Of a stretch of DNA of 64,000 bases, positions 51,152 to 61,400 are shown one piece after another. The notes under the pieces were generated by a model. That model was not told the DNA's origin. It did no database searches and worked only from the letters and a program-made list of their open reading frames with translations. This DNA comes from CAVQUE01 sp046290435 (GTDB lineage Bacteria; Actinomycetota; Acidimicrobiia; Acidimicrobiales; UBA8592), in the NCBI GenBank assembly GCA_046290435.1, contig JBKAGO010000002.1, forward strand, positions 8,657 to 72,656. The letters are read 5' to 3'. The number at the start of each line of letters is the position of its first letter. Within the stretch, counting starts at the first letter, position 1. The translations under genes were made by a program, and so were the position numbers.

Positions 51152-51916
51152 ATGCATGCACAGGATCTGTTCGACCTGACCGACCGGGTCGCCGTGGTCA
51201 CCGGCGGCAGCCGAGGGATCGGCCTCGCGATGGCCACGACTTTCGCGCACGCCGGCGCCGACGTCGTCATCGCCAGCCGCAAGGGCGACGCCTGCGAGGC
51301 CGCTGCTGCCGACATCGCCGAAGCCACCGGGCGGCGGACCCTGGGCGTCGCCTGTCACGTGGGGCGCTGGGACGACTGCGATCGCCTCGTCGAACAGGTC
51401 CACGCCGAGTTCGGTCGCTGCGACATCCTCGTCAACAACGCAGGCATGTCGCCGCTGTACCCGGACCTCGACTCGGTCAGCGAGGAGTACTGGGACAAGG
51501 TCACCGCCGTCAACCTCAAGGGTCCCTTCCGGCTGGGGGCGGCGTTCGGGACGGCGATGGCCGGAGGCGACGGCGGCGTGATCATCAACGTGTCGACCAT
51601 CGGGTCGCTGCGCCCCGCCCCGCACGATCTGGTCTACGCGTGCGCCAAGGCGGGCCTGAACGCCCTGACCATCGGGCTGGCCGATGCCTTCGGCCCGAAG
51701 GTCCGGTGCAACGCCATCCTGCCCGGAGGCGTGCTCACCGACATCGCCGATGCGTGGGGACCAGAGCAGCTGGCCGGAGCGGCCCGCAACCCACTGGGTC
51801 GGGCGGGCCAGGCCGACGACTTCGTCGGCACCGCGCTGTGGCTGGCGAGCGACGCATCGGCGTGGGTCACCGGCACCCTGGTGCGCGTCGACGGTGGCAC
51901 CTTCCGCCAGCTCTGA
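51152..51916 (+). CDS. Short-chain dehydrogenase/reductase (second copy)
   Basis: A 254-residue classical SDR. VVTGGSRGIGLAMATTF is the dinucleotide-binding motif, NNAGMSP follows strand 4, the catalytic Ser is in INVSTIGS, and YACAK carries Tyr and Lys; the end WVTGTLVRVDGGTFRQL is typical. The sequence style resembles 3-oxoacyl reductases and alcohol dehydrogenases of catabolic clusters; the substrate is unknown. It precedes a P450 by 79 nt in the same direction. The ATG start follows a region without conserved coding. Confidence 0.9.
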   Translation: MHAQDLFDLTDRVAVVTGGSRGIGLAMATTFAHAGADVVIASRKGDACEAAAADIAEATGRRTLGVACHVGRWDDCDRLVEQVHAEFGRCDILVNNAGMSPLYPDLDSVSEEYWDKVTAVNLKGPFRLGAAFGTAMAGGDGGVIINVSTIGSLRPAPHDLVYACAKAGLNALTIGLADAFGPKVRCNAILPGGVLTDIADAWGPEQLAGAARNPLGRAGQADDFVGTALWLASDASAWVTGTLVRVDGGTFRQL

Positions 51917-51995
51917 GCGCACGGCGCCACCGCGCCTCCGCCGAGAAGACCCGAAAACGGGTCCGAGCGCACGAGGCCGCGCGACACTTGTCGCC

Positions 51996-53222
51996 ATGGT
52001 CGACCCTGCGCCCGAACCGGTCTTCTTCAATCCGCTCGACCCGGCCTATGTCAGCGATCCCCACGCGCAGTTCGCACTCCTGCGCGCCAACGAGCCGGTG
52101 CATCACAGCATCGGCAACCTGTGGTTCCTGTTCCGCCACGACGACGTGTTCGCATTGCTGCGCGATCCGAGCCTCAGCGTCGACGACCGCAACGCCGACA
52201 TGAGCCAGAGCGACCGGGCGCCGGTGTTCGCCGAGGCTGCCGGCGGCGAGATCGAGCACTCGACGTCCATCCTCGGCATCGACCCGCCCGACCACACCCG
52301 GCTGCGGCGCCTGGTCTCGAAGGCGTTCACGCCCGGCGCGATCGAGCGGTTGCGCCCCCGGGTCGGCGAGCTGGTCGACGCGGCGCTGGACCGTTTCGCA
52401 GCCGACGGCGGCGGCGACCTCGTCGCGGACCTGGCGTTCCCGTTGCCCTTCGACGTCATCACCGAGATGCTCGGCATGCCCGCGACCGACACGTTGGCGG
52501 TGCGGGACTGGTCCGAGGCCATCGTCAAGACCCTCGACCCGATCATCAGCGACGAGGAGATCCACGCCGCGGTGGCGGCGTCGGCCAACATGGAGGCCCA
52601 CATCGCAGAGGTCATCGCCTGGAAGCGGGCCAACCCCGGCGACGACCTGCTGACCGCGATGATCGACGCCGAAGAGGCCGGCGACCGCATGTCCGCGGTC
52701 GAGCTGCGCGACCAGGTCTCGTTGCTGTTCATCGCCGGCCACGAGACCACGGTCAACCTCATCGGCACCGGGCTCTACGAGCTGCTCTGCCACCCCGACC
52801 AGTGGGAGCGCTGGCGCGCCGACCCCACCATCGCGGCCACCGCCGTCGACGAGCTCCTGCGCTATGTCAGCCCCGTGCAGTTCTCGCGGCGCATCACCAT
52901 GGCTGACACCGTCATCGGCGGCAAGGAGATCCCCCGCGGCTCGTTCGTGATGGCCGGCCTGGCGTCGGCCAACCGCGACCCGGCCAAGTGGGGCCCGACC
53001 GCCGACGCCCTCGACCTCGGCCGTGACGGCGCCGGCCAACACGTGTCGTTCGGCAGCGGCGCCCACTACTGCCTGGGTGCATCGCTCGCGAAGCTCGAGG
53101 CGCAGGAGGCCATCGGGCGGTTCATCGCCCGTTTCGGCGAGGCCCGGCTCGCCGGCGAGGCCCAGTGGAACGGCCGCATCAACCTGCGCGGCCTGGCGCG
53201 CTGCGCCGTCACCGTCGCTTGA
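51996..53222 (+). CDS. Cytochrome P450 (second copy)
   Basis: A 408-residue soluble bacterial P450. I-helix segment LLFIAGHETTVNLIG, K-helix ELLRY, and heme loop FGSGAHYCLGASLAK with axial Cys359. It is related to the CYP107 or CYP125-like bacterial group in general appearance, but a subfamily cannot be assigned by eye. The substrate is unknown. It follows an SDR gene, and its stop codon overlaps the presumed start of a sensor kinase gene, so expression may be tied to that two-component pair. No ferredoxin gene is adjacent. Confidence 0.92.
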   Translation: MVDPAPEPVFFNPLDPAYVSDPHAQFALLRANEPVHHSIGNLWFLFRHDDVFALLRDPSLSVDDRNADMSQSDRAPVFAEAAGGEIEHSTSILGIDPPDHTRLRRLVSKAFTPGAIERLRPRVGELVDAALDRFAADGGGDLVADLAFPLPFDVITEMLGMPATDTLAVRDWSEAIVKTLDPIISDEEIHAAVAASANMEAHIAEVIAWKRANPGDDLLTAMIDAEEAGDRMSAVELRDQVSLLFIAGHETTVNLIGTGLYELLCHPDQWERWRADPTIAATAVDELLRYVSPVQFSRRITMADTVIGGKEIPRGSFVMAGLASANRDPAKWGPTADALDLGRDGAGQHVSFGSGAHYCLGASLAKLEAQEAIGRFIARFGEARLAGEAQWNGRINLRGLARCAVTVA

Positions 53223-55609
53223 CCACGGGCCCCACCGCCGCCTCCGCCGCTGCTGTGGCCGCAGGGGCCGGCGGGTCGGCGGCCGCCGTGGCAGCCGCCA
53301 CAGCCGCAGCAGCCGGTCCCGCCCGAGGCGAGGCCATCGACACCCGGCGCTGGTCACCGCAGCCGTTGACGGCGTTGGGTGTCGCCGCGATCGCGACCTT
53401 CGCGGCTGCCCGCCTCGCCGGCCTGTGGACCGTCGATCCCGAAGCCGCCAATCCGTTCTGGCTGGCGACGGGGGTGGCCATCGGGCTCGCGTTGGCCTCG
53501 CCGATGCGGGTCCGGCCCCTGGTCGCGCTGGGCGCCATCGTCGGCCAGACCGCCGACTCGGCGGTGACCTTCGGCGCCGATGCCCATGCCATCGCCGGCG
53601 ACGTGGCGGCGACAGCGGTCGAGATCATCGTCGGGGTGCTGGTGTTCGGTTGGTGGTTCGGCCGCAGCGCCCGGATGGGCCGTGCAGGTTGGACGATCGT
53701 CGCGTTCGGATGGTGCTTCGTGGTCTCGGCGGTCGGGGCGCTCGTCGCCGTGGCGTGGTTCGACCCGGATGCGCCGGCGACCTTCGCGGCGCGCTGGATC
53801 ATGGGCGACGGGCTGGGGATCGCGGCGGTCGGGGCGTTCTTCCTGATTCCGCCCGATCCGTCGTCGTGGCGGATCGGCGCCGAGGCCGGCGCGGGACCCG
53901 TCGAGCTGGCGTTCACCCTGGCCGGTGTCGCCGGGCTGGTCGGGTGGTCGTTCTCCACCACGACACCGGTGCTGTTCTTCGTGGTGGCGGCCTTGCTGTG
54001 GTTGGCGGTCCGGTTCGGTCCCGCCGTCAGCGTGCCCGTCGCCCTGGCGGTGGTGGTCTATGGCTGCTCGGTGACCGTTCGGGGGCACGGGCCGTTCGGG
54101 TCGGCCGTCGACGACGGCCTGGTGTACCTGCAGGCGTTCAACGCCACGATGCTGTTCTCGACGCTGCTCGTCGGCCGGTACATGCGCGCCGCCGACCGGG
54201 CTCGCCGCCGCAGCGAGGCGCTGCTGGTGGCACTCCCCGATCTGGTGTCGGTGCGCAGGGCGTTGCCCGGCGAGACCGACGACGAGCCGCCGTCGGTGAC
54301 GGTGGAGCAGATCTCGGGTTCGCTCGGCTCGGCGACGCTCGATGCGTGGGCGGTCGCAGCGGTCGCGCTCGTCGATCCCGGCGCAACCGAGGCCGCCGCC
54401 ACACCGGGCGCCGGCACATCCGCTCCTGCCGCGGCACGGATCGACATCGCCGACCTCGACGGCGCCGAGCATCATGTCGAACACCGCACCGTCGCCATCG
54501 ACGCCGAACACAGCGTGACCCTCAGCCGCGACCTCACCGACCAGGTGGCGTTGTGGCGCCGGGCGCACGACGCCGAGCGGCGGTGGCGGCGCCTGGCCAC
54601 CTCGGCGTACGAGGGGTACCTGGAACTCGACCGCGACGGCCGCATCGTCGAGGTCACCGACCGCCTCGCCGAGATGATCGGCGCGGAGGCCGCCGAGCTG
54701 GTCGGGCAGCCGTTCCGGGCGCTGGTGGACGGGGCCGACCTGGCGGCGATCGAGCCGCAGGTCCGGGGCATCGGATCCGGCGGGCGCACGACGTTCGAGG
54801 CCCCGTTCCGGGCCCGCGACGGCCGGCGGCGGTGGGCGCTGGTGTCGGCCGAGACCCTCCACGATGCTGCGGGCGAACCGTCGGGTCTGGTGGTCTTCGC
54901 AGCCGACACCACCGACGTCCACGAGGCGGCCGAGGGCCGGGCCCTCGCCGAGCTGCGGCTGGCGACGGTCGAGGCACGCGAGCGTCAGCGCATCGCCCGG
55001 GCCCTCCACGACGGGCCGCTGCAGTCGCTGGTGGCCATCAGCTATCGGCTCAACGCCCTCCGCCACGGCGCGCCCGCCGACGCCGAGACCACCGAGCGGC
55101 TGGAGGATCTGGCGCTCGATGCCCTGCGCCGGATGCGCAGCTCGCTCGAGGACCTCGCGCCGGTCGACATCGAACCAAGCGGCCTGGTGCAGGCGTTCCA
55201 CGCCCTGGCCGGACGCTTCGGCGCCGCGGACACCCCCGAGGTGATCGTCACCGACCGCTGCCGGGTGCCGCTCACCGAGCAGAGCGCCACCCGCCTGTAC
55301 CGCATCGGCGGCGAGGCGGTGGTCAACGCGATCATCCATGCCCGAGCCGGCACCGTCGAGGTGGTCATCGGCAACGATGCGAGCGGTGCGGCCGTCGATG
55401 TCGTCGACGACGGGACCGGTTTCGACCACGATGCCGTCGGCGCCGACGACGGTCACCTGGGGTTGCGAGCCATGCGCCAGCGTGTGCTCGAGGCGGGCGG
55501 CACGCTGGTGCTGTCCGATGTGGAACCCCACGGGACGCGCGTCAGCGTCCGCCTGCCCCCGATGCCGGCCGACGGTCCGCAGGAACCGATCGAGGTCACG
55601 ACCCCATGA
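53219..55609 (+). CDS. MASE1 and PAS domain sensor histidine kinase (NarX/LuxR-paired type)
   Basis: A 796-residue membrane sensor. The first 350 residues hold about eight to ten transmembrane helices of the MASE1 type (NPFWLATGVAIGLALASPMRVRPLVALG). A PAS domain follows (about 440-560; YEGYLELDRDGRIVEVTDRLAEMIG). The HisKA_3 dimerisation helix has the phosphoacceptor His597 in ARALHDGPLQSL, and a HATPase domain ends with GTGFDHD and GHLGLRAMRQRV. It phosphorylates the regulator encoded next. The start is uncertain: a TTG overlapping the P450 stop was used, with a GTG 36 nt later as alternative. The stop overlaps the regulator start. Confidence 0.85.
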   Translation: MTTGPTAASAAAVAAGAGGSAAAVAAATAAAAGPARGEAIDTRRWSPQPLTALGVAAIATFAAARLAGLWTVDPEAANPFWLATGVAIGLALASPMRVRPLVALGAIVGQTADSAVTFGADAHAIAGDVAATAVEIIVGVLVFGWWFGRSARMGRAGWTIVAFGWCFVVSAVGALVAVAWFDPDAPATFAARWIMGDGLGIAAVGAFFLIPPDPSSWRIGAEAGAGPVELAFTLAGVAGLVGWSFSTTTPVLFFVVAALLWLAVRFGPAVSVPVALAVVVYGCSVTVRGHGPFGSAVDDGLVYLQAFNATMLFSTLLVGRYMRAADRARRRSEALLVALPDLVSVRRALPGETDDEPPSVTVEQISGSLGSATLDAWAVAAVALVDPGATEAAATPGAGTSAPAAARIDIADLDGAEHHVEHRTVAIDAEHSVTLSRDLTDQVALWRRAHDAERRWRRLATSAYEGYLELDRDGRIVEVTDRLAEMIGAEAAELVGQPFRALVDGADLAAIEPQVRGIGSGGRTTFEAPFRARDGRRRWALVSAETLHDAAGEPSGLVVFAADTTDVHEAAEGRALAELRLATVEARERQRIARALHDGPLQSLVAISYRLNALRHGAPADAETTERLEDLALDALRRMRSSLEDLAPVDIEPSGLVQAFHALAGRFGAADTPEVIVTDRCRVPLTEQSATRLYRIGGEAVVNAIIHARAGTVEVVIGNDASGAAVDVVDDGTGFDHDAVGADDGHLGLRAMRQRVLEAGGTLVLSDVEPHGTRVSVRLPPMPADGPQEPIEVTTP

Positions 55610-56283
55610 GCGATCAGCCCGTGAGCAGCCACTCCGCCGGCGAAGCCCGACCCATCGCGGTCCTCCTGGTCGAGGATCACGACATGGTCCGTGAGGCCCT
55701 CGGGTCGGCGCTCGACGCCCGCGCCACCATCGAGGTGGTCGGGTCTGCGGCAAGCGTCGCCGACGCCCGGGCGCTCCTGGCGGGGGCCGAGACACGGGTC
55801 GATGTGGTCGTGGCGGATCTCCAACTGGGCGACGGGCAGGGCACCGACCTCGTCGAGATGGCCGCACGCCGCAGCCCGCCGGCATCGGTGTTGCTGATCA
55901 CCGGCACCGACGACCGCCGCGGGCTCGACCTGGCGCTGCGGACCGGCTGTGCGGGATTCGTCAGCAAGGCCCAGGGCCTCGACCGGTTGGTCGACGCCGT
56001 CGTGGCGATCGCGGCGGGAACGGCTGTCTTCCCTGCGGGGCTGTTGGCCGGCGTCACCCGCGACGGCGATGCGGCGGTCGGGGCCACCCTCACCGCCCGA
56101 GAGCGCGAGGTCCTGCAGATGCTGGCCGAGGCCTGCTCGATCGACGACATCGCCGCCGAGCTGGTGCTTTCGCCGCACACGGCCCGCAACCACGTGAAGG
56201 CCATCCTGTCGAAGCTGCACGCCCGCTCCCAGCTCGAGGCTGTGGTCGTCGGGGCCCGTCACGGCCTGGTCGAGATCGGCTGA
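55606..56283 (+). CDS. NarL/LuxR-family response regulator
   Basis: A 225-residue regulator paired with the preceding kinase. The receiver domain has the acidic pocket LVEDHDMV, phosphoacceptor Asp71 in VVVADLQLGDGQG, Thr99 in LLITGT and Lys121 in GFVSKAQ. The C-terminal LuxR helix-turn-helix is LTAREREVLQMLAEACSIDDIAAELVLSPHTARNHVKAILSKLHARSQLEAVV. The ATG overlaps the kinase stop (ATGA). Its targets are unknown, perhaps including the P450 upstream. Confidence 0.93.
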   Translation: MSDQPVSSHSAGEARPIAVLLVEDHDMVREALGSALDARATIEVVGSAASVADARALLAGAETRVDVVVADLQLGDGQGTDLVEMAARRSPPASVLLITGTDDRRGLDLALRTGCAGFVSKAQGLDRLVDAVVAIAAGTAVFPAGLLAGVTRDGDAAVGATLTAREREVLQMLAEACSIDDIAAELVLSPHTARNHVKAILSKLHARSQLEAVVVGARHGLVEIG

Positions 56284-56665
56284 AAGGCGGCTGAAGGCTG
56301 CGACCAGCCCGAATTGGTCATGGCGAAATGACCCTTGCGGATCTGGTGCTCCCATCGCCGGTGGTCGACGATTGCTACCGTCCTCCCGGAGTGCGATGCC
56401 GTTCCGTCCCGTTCGGTGTCGTGCTTCGGGTGGTCCGGGCCGACCGATCAGCGTTTCGGTCGTGCCCGGGCAAGGGCCGGCGCGGGGTGGGAGCGCGTCG
56501 ACCCGCGTGGTGGGTGGACCGACGTCGCTGTCCCAGGCGTCGTGTCCGCCCGCCACGTCACCCTCAGCCGGCGTCGGTTCGCCCGCCGACGCCGGAAGCG
56601 ATCCGCCGGCGGTCTCCGGACCGCCGGCGGCTGCGCGTCCGGGGGCGTCCGGGGCGTGGTGTTCG
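56284..56665. other. Intergenic region without a supported gene
   Basis: About 380 nt between the response regulator and the minus-strand NIPSNAP-like gene. Three overlapping plus-strand readings of 110-145 codons exist but are Arg/Pro-rich and frame-ambiguous, typical of GC-rich shadow reading. A weak GACCA/TGGTC inverted repeat follows the regulator stop. I see no clear terminator, promoter or RNA. Confidence 0.6.
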
Positions 56666-57412
56666 TCAGCTCCCGGCGTCCTCGTCGTCGGTCCACGATG
56701 ACGGCGCAGCCACCCCGCCCGGTCGCGGGGTCATCAGTTCGGTGGTGCCGCCGGTGACGTAGCCGAGCTCGACGTCGCGCCATGCCAACAGGGTCGGGTC
56801 GACGGTGCCGGTGTCGTCGAGGCCCCGGGTGGTGTCGAAGTCCTTGCGTAGCTGGACCCATGCGGTGAGCGACGTGGCCCAGACCACGACGACCTCGGTG
56901 GGGTTGTTGACGACCTCGAGCAGGTTGACGAGCTCGATGCCCCGGGCGGCGAGCTGGGGCACCCGCTGGTCGGCGACCGCGGCCAGGTACTCGACCTGGG
57001 AGCCGGGCCGGACCTCGAGCAGCTGGTGCACGAACACCGTGCCGCGCACGCCACGGGCCCGGAGGTCGTCGCTGGTGGGGCAGCCCGGCACCGCGGCGGC
57101 GATGCGGTCGCGTCCACCGGTGCGGTACTGCAGTGCCTCGTCCCACCAGTCGCCGTAGAACTTCTGGCGGCGCTTGAGGTTGAGGCGGTCGAGGTTGGCG
57201 GTCCAGGCGTCCCAGCCGTCGGGGCCGCCGTCGTAGACGTTGATCACCTGGGGCCAGTGCCCGCCGGATGCGCCGATGACGAAGTAGGTGCCCTGCAGGC
57301 GGAACAGCCCGGGCATCTCGTGGACGGGCTCGCGGGCGACGGTGTCCATGTAGTCGTACTGACCCTGCCCGATGATGTCGATGGTCTCGTGGAGGTAGAA
57401 GTGGCGCGGCAC
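56666..57412 (-). CDS. NIPSNAP-like conserved protein
   Basis: A 248-residue soluble protein. It seems to contain two ferredoxin-like dimeric alpha-beta repeats: YLHETIDIIGQGQYDYMDTVAREPVHEMPGLFRLQGTYFVIG, then VFVHQLLEVRPGSQVEYLAAVADQRVPQLAARGIELVNLLEV. This resembles the NIPSNAP or EthD-like group, but I cannot assign it with certainty. There is no signal peptide. The GTG start precedes PRHFYLHE; longer upstream readings have no conserved content and would overlap the divergent esterase promoter. Function is unknown. Confidence 0.65.
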   Translation of the reverse strand: MPRHFYLHETIDIIGQGQYDYMDTVAREPVHEMPGLFRLQGTYFVIGASGGHWPQVINVYDGGPDGWDAWTANLDRLNLKRRQKFYGDWWDEALQYRTGGRDRIAAAVPGCPTSDDLRARGVRGTVFVHQLLEVRPGSQVEYLAAVADQRVPQLAARGIELVNLLEVVNNPTEVVVVWATSLTAWVQLRKDFDTTRGLDDTGTVDPTLLAWRDVELGYVTGGTTELMTPRPGGVAAPSSWTDDEDAGS

Positions 57413-57508
57413 GGCGGCGATTCTGACAGGGCCGTGCGGTCCGTGTGAGACTCGCAACCAGCCGGCAGCCGGCCGGCCGTGGGATCGAATCGACAGGGGG
57501 GATCTCGC

Positions 57509-58420
57509 ATGGCGAGTCCGGAAGCCGAAGCCGTCAAGACGATGCTGCTGGCATTGCGCGAGAGCATCGTCGACGCGAATGCCACGCCGACCATCGAGGA
57601 CATGCGGACCGGGGGCGAGGCGTTCGGCGAGCTGGCCACCGAGCCCGAGGGTGTCCGGTGGGAAGACGTCGAGGTCGGCGGCCGACCCTGCCGGTGGGCC
57701 ATCCCCGACGGTGCGGCCGAGGACTGTGTCGTGCAGTACGTGCACGGCGGCGGCTACGTGATCGGTTCGCTCGACAGCTACCGCAGGCTGACCGGGCACT
57801 ACGCGAAGGCCGTCGGCTGCCGGGTGCTCAGCGTCGACTACGGGCTCGCGCCCGAGCGACCTCATCCGGGTGCGGTCACCGACAGCGCGGCGGTGTACCG
57901 GGCGCTGCTGGAGGATTTCGCGCCCGAGCGCCTGGCCATCTCGGGCGATTCCGCCGGCGGCGGGCTCACCATGGCCACCCTGGTGAAGCTCCGTGACAAC
58001 GGCACACCGTTGCCGGCGGCCGGGGTGCCGCTGTCGCCGTGGGTCGATCTCGAGGGCACCGGCGCGTCGATGGACACCAAGGCCGACGCCGATCTCATCG
58101 TCGGGCGCGACGGCCTGGCCCAGATGGCCACGTTGTTCCTGGCCGGCGGCGACGCCCGCGACCCGCTGGCTGCGCCCCTGTACGCCGACCTGGCCGGGTT
58201 GCCGCCGCTCTACATCCAGGTGGGCGCCGACGAGACCCTGCTCGACGATGCCACCCGGTTGGCCGCCAATGCCGCCCACGCCGGGGTCGAGGTCCGCCTC
58301 GACGTGTTCCCCGAGATGCAGCATGTGTTCCAGATGGGCGCGGGCACCTTCCCCGAGGCGGGCGAGGCCCTCGACCGCATCGGGCAGTGGCTGCGGCCGC
58401 GCCTCGGGATCGGCGGCTGA
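57509..58420 (+). CDS. Alpha/beta hydrolase of the hormone-sensitive lipase family
   Basis: A 303-residue esterase or lipase. HGGG in VQYVHGGGYVIG forms the oxyanion hole, the nucleophile Ser is in ISGDSAGGGLTM, the Asp in IQVGADETLLDD and the His in FPEMQHVFQM complete the triad. VDYGLAPERPHPGAV is the family signature between oxyanion hole and nucleophile. It probably hydrolyses short-chain esters. The ATG has ACAGGGGGG upstream. It is divergent from the NIPSNAP-like gene with 96 nt between starts. Confidence 0.92.
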   Translation: MASPEAEAVKTMLLALRESIVDANATPTIEDMRTGGEAFGELATEPEGVRWEDVEVGGRPCRWAIPDGAAEDCVVQYVHGGGYVIGSLDSYRRLTGHYAKAVGCRVLSVDYGLAPERPHPGAVTDSAAVYRALLEDFAPERLAISGDSAGGGLTMATLVKLRDNGTPLPAAGVPLSPWVDLEGTGASMDTKADADLIVGRDGLAQMATLFLAGGDARDPLAAPLYADLAGLPPLYIQVGADETLLDDATRLAANAAHAGVEVRLDVFPEMQHVFQMGAGTFPEAGEALDRIGQWLRPRLGIGG

Positions 58421-58440
58421 GGGCGGAACGAGCGCTAAGC

Positions 58441-58463
58441 CTCGACGCTCGGCCGGCGTCGAG
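58441..58463. terminator. Hairpin between convergent esterase and macroglobulin genes
   Basis: CTCGACGC and GCGTCGAG pair perfectly around a 7-nt loop, between the esterase stop and the end of the minus-strand alpha-2-macroglobulin gene. It could terminate both. Confidence 0.55.
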
Positions 58464-58484
58464 CCACGGAGATCAGCCTGGTAC

Positions 58485-61400
58485 TCAGCCCTCGATGATC
58501 ACCGTGGCGCTGGCGCTGCGGCCGAAGGTCTCGGGGGTGTAGATCTCCTCGGCCACCGCCGGCGGCACCACGAAGGTGCCGGGGGTGGTCGCACGGGCCA
58601 GGTAGCTGTAGGTGTAGTCGCCGGCGGGCAGGAAGCCGGCGAAGGCCTCGGTGCGGTCGTCGCGGGAGTTCTGGTGGTCCCACCACGAACCCCACCAGAT
58701 CGGTGGCTCGAAGGCGACGTCGCCGTCGCCCTCGAAGCCCTCGCCCTCGAAGCCGTCGTCGACCATGGGCGGCGGGGCGACGGGGGTGGTGACGAGCGCC
58801 GTCGACTGGGTCTCGAACCCGGCGGGCAGCGGATCGACGAGTGCCATGTTGGTGCGGCGGCTGTCGGCGACCATCGACAGCGTCACCCGCACGGTCGCTC
58901 CGGCCCGGATGCGCCACACGCCGTCGTCGCCGAGGACGACGTCGTCGGGGTCGTCGACGGCCTCGTAGCGGCGTTCGACCACGAAGCCCCGATCGAGGGG
59001 ATCGAGCACCAGGTCGTCGGGGGCGTAGCGCAGGCCGAGGCGGTAGTAGAGGCGTCCGGCGCCGTCGTTGGCGACGACCAGGTCACTGTCGCCGCGCAGG
59101 AGCAGCTCGCCCATCGGCACGAGCGTCTCGCGGCTGTCGGTGCTGCGGCCGGAGAACTCGTGCTCCGCGGCGTAGAGGTCGCCCAGCCACACCCGGGCCA
59201 CGAAGTCGGGCTCGACGTTCTCGCGGGCCTCGAAATAGCGCTTCATGGCCACGAGGATGAAGCTGTTCTCCTGGATGTTCTCCCAGCGGCCCCGCTTCTG
59301 GTTGGCGATGAGGCCGTTGACGACCTTGACGATGAGGTCGCTGTCGGGGCGCCGGGTCAGCAGGGCGTCGAGGATGATGCCGTCGGTGCGGCGGTCGGAG
59401 TGCAACAGCAGGTAGGCCTGCTCGCCGTAGTCGGTGGTGAAGGTGGCGGCGTTGGCGGTCTCGGTGGCCCGGTTGACGAAGAGGGTCTCGATCTCGTCGT
59501 CGAAGCGTTCGTCGAGCACGGTCCACAGCCAGGCGATGGCGTCGAGGCCGAGCTCGTCGGCGCCGCTGGGTCCGAACTCGTCGTACAGCGCGGCGGCGGC
59601 GTCGGGGTCGGGCTCGCCGGCGAGGTTGCGCACGTGCAGGGCGTAGGCCTTCACGGTGTTGCGGGCCGGGCGGTCCCAGCCCTGCGGGAACGGGATGTCC
59701 TGCAGGTACCGCAGGCCGCTGCGGATGGCCTCGCGGGGCACCTCGTAGCCCTCCTCGCGGGCGAGGACCAGGGCGTGGGTGGCCTGCACGGACACGAACG
59801 GATCCGACGGGCGACCGAACTGCCAGGTGGAGAAGCCGCCGTCGAAGTTCTGCAGCTTCACCAGCTCGGCGATGTCGGTTGCGACGCTCGCATTCAGCTC
59901 GTCGGCCGGCGGCAGGCCCTCGGCCGCGAAGGCAGAGAGGATGTCACGCAGCGACGCCACCGCGATGATCCTCGACGCGTAGGCGTCGGCGGAGTCGTAG
60001 CGGTAGGTGTGCAGGTAGAGCACGGCGTCGGTGAGCGTGGCGAGGGCGGTGGACGAGGTGGTGACCTCGAGGCCGCCGAACTGCGCGAACACGCCCTCGG
60101 GCTGCAGCAGCGGCTGCAGCACCGCGCCCTCGGTGAGGTCGCCGTAGGTGGCGAACGCCTCGGCGGTGGCGGGGGTGTAGACGGGCAGCGCGATGGTCGC
60201 GGCGTCGGCGTAACCGATCGAGAAGTCATCGCCGGCTCCCACATCGGATGGGCCGTCGGTGACGCCGGCAACGCGGAACCGGGCGATGCCGGCCTCGACG
60301 GCGGCCGCCGGGAAGCGGACCTCGACCCGGTCGTTGGCGGGCACGGTGACGGTACGGCCCCGGCCGTCGGTGAAGTCGAGGTTGGTGGCCTCGATGGCGA
60401 CGTCGACGGTCAGTGCCCGGTTCGTCTGGTTCTGGACCACGACGGGCAGCTCGAAGGTGTCGCCGAAGTTCAGGAACCTCGGCGCCGACGGGCGCACCAT
60501 CAGCGGCAGGCGGGCCGTGATGTTGGACTCGCCAGAGCCGAACCGGTCGTCGCCGTCGACCGCGACGACCATCACCCGGTAGCGGGTGAGGTTGTCGGGC
60601 AGGTCGACGTCGATACGGACCGTTCCGTCGGCATCGGTGGTGGCGTCGGGCACGAAGGTGGCCAGAGCGTCGAAGTCGGTGCGCACGGTGATGGGCGTGC
60701 CGTCGGGCCCGGCCTGGCCGGCTCCCGTCGCAGCGGTCTCACGGTCGGCGTCGGCGGGCGCTGCCGCCAACGCCGCTCCTCCCTCATCCGAGGCTGGTTC
60801 CTCCGCCGCTGCGTCTTCGCCGCCACCATCGCCTTCGGCCGACTCCTCGGTGGCGACGGCCTCGTCGCCACCCCCGGCCACGAGGCGCAGCGGGTCGGCG
60901 AGCACGATGGACGAGCGGGCGTACTCCGTCGCCAGCCAAGTGCCGAAGGGCTGGTAGAAGGCGGCGATGGGGTCGGCCAGCTCGTAGCCGGTGAGCGAGA
61001 GGACGGCTTCGTCGACCACGATGACGGCCAGTTCGGCACCCTCGACGGGCTCGCCGGCGGCGTCGGTGACGGTGACATCGACCTCGGTGGCGCTGCCGGG
61101 CTCGACCGCCTCGGCGGCGGGGGCGACCGCGACGTCGAGCGTGCGGGCGGCGGTGCTGACGGCGAGGTCGAGGCGGCCCGTGGCGAAGGCGGGCCGCGGC
61201 GGGGCGTCGGGCACGGGGGTGCCGTCATCCGCGGTGCGTTCGGTGATGCCGACCACGTCGATCTGGATGCTCACCAACGGGATGTCGTCCTCGGTGAGGG
61301 GGATCTCGACGACGGCGGCGTTGTCGACGACGGTGAAGGTCTGGGTGCGTTCGATGCCGTTGCGGGCGATGGTGACCAGGCCCTCGCCTGCGGCGAACGG

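Noticed and set aside
53354..55885. An 843-residue minus-strand frame opposite the histidine kinase
   Set aside because: Shadow frame; H-box, PAS and ATPase motifs are all on the plus strand.
56328..56762. Overlapping small plus-strand open frames after the response regulator
   Set aside because: Three frames are open at once, with Arg/Pro-rich translations, no ribosome site and no recognised family. They also run into the antisense of a better gene.
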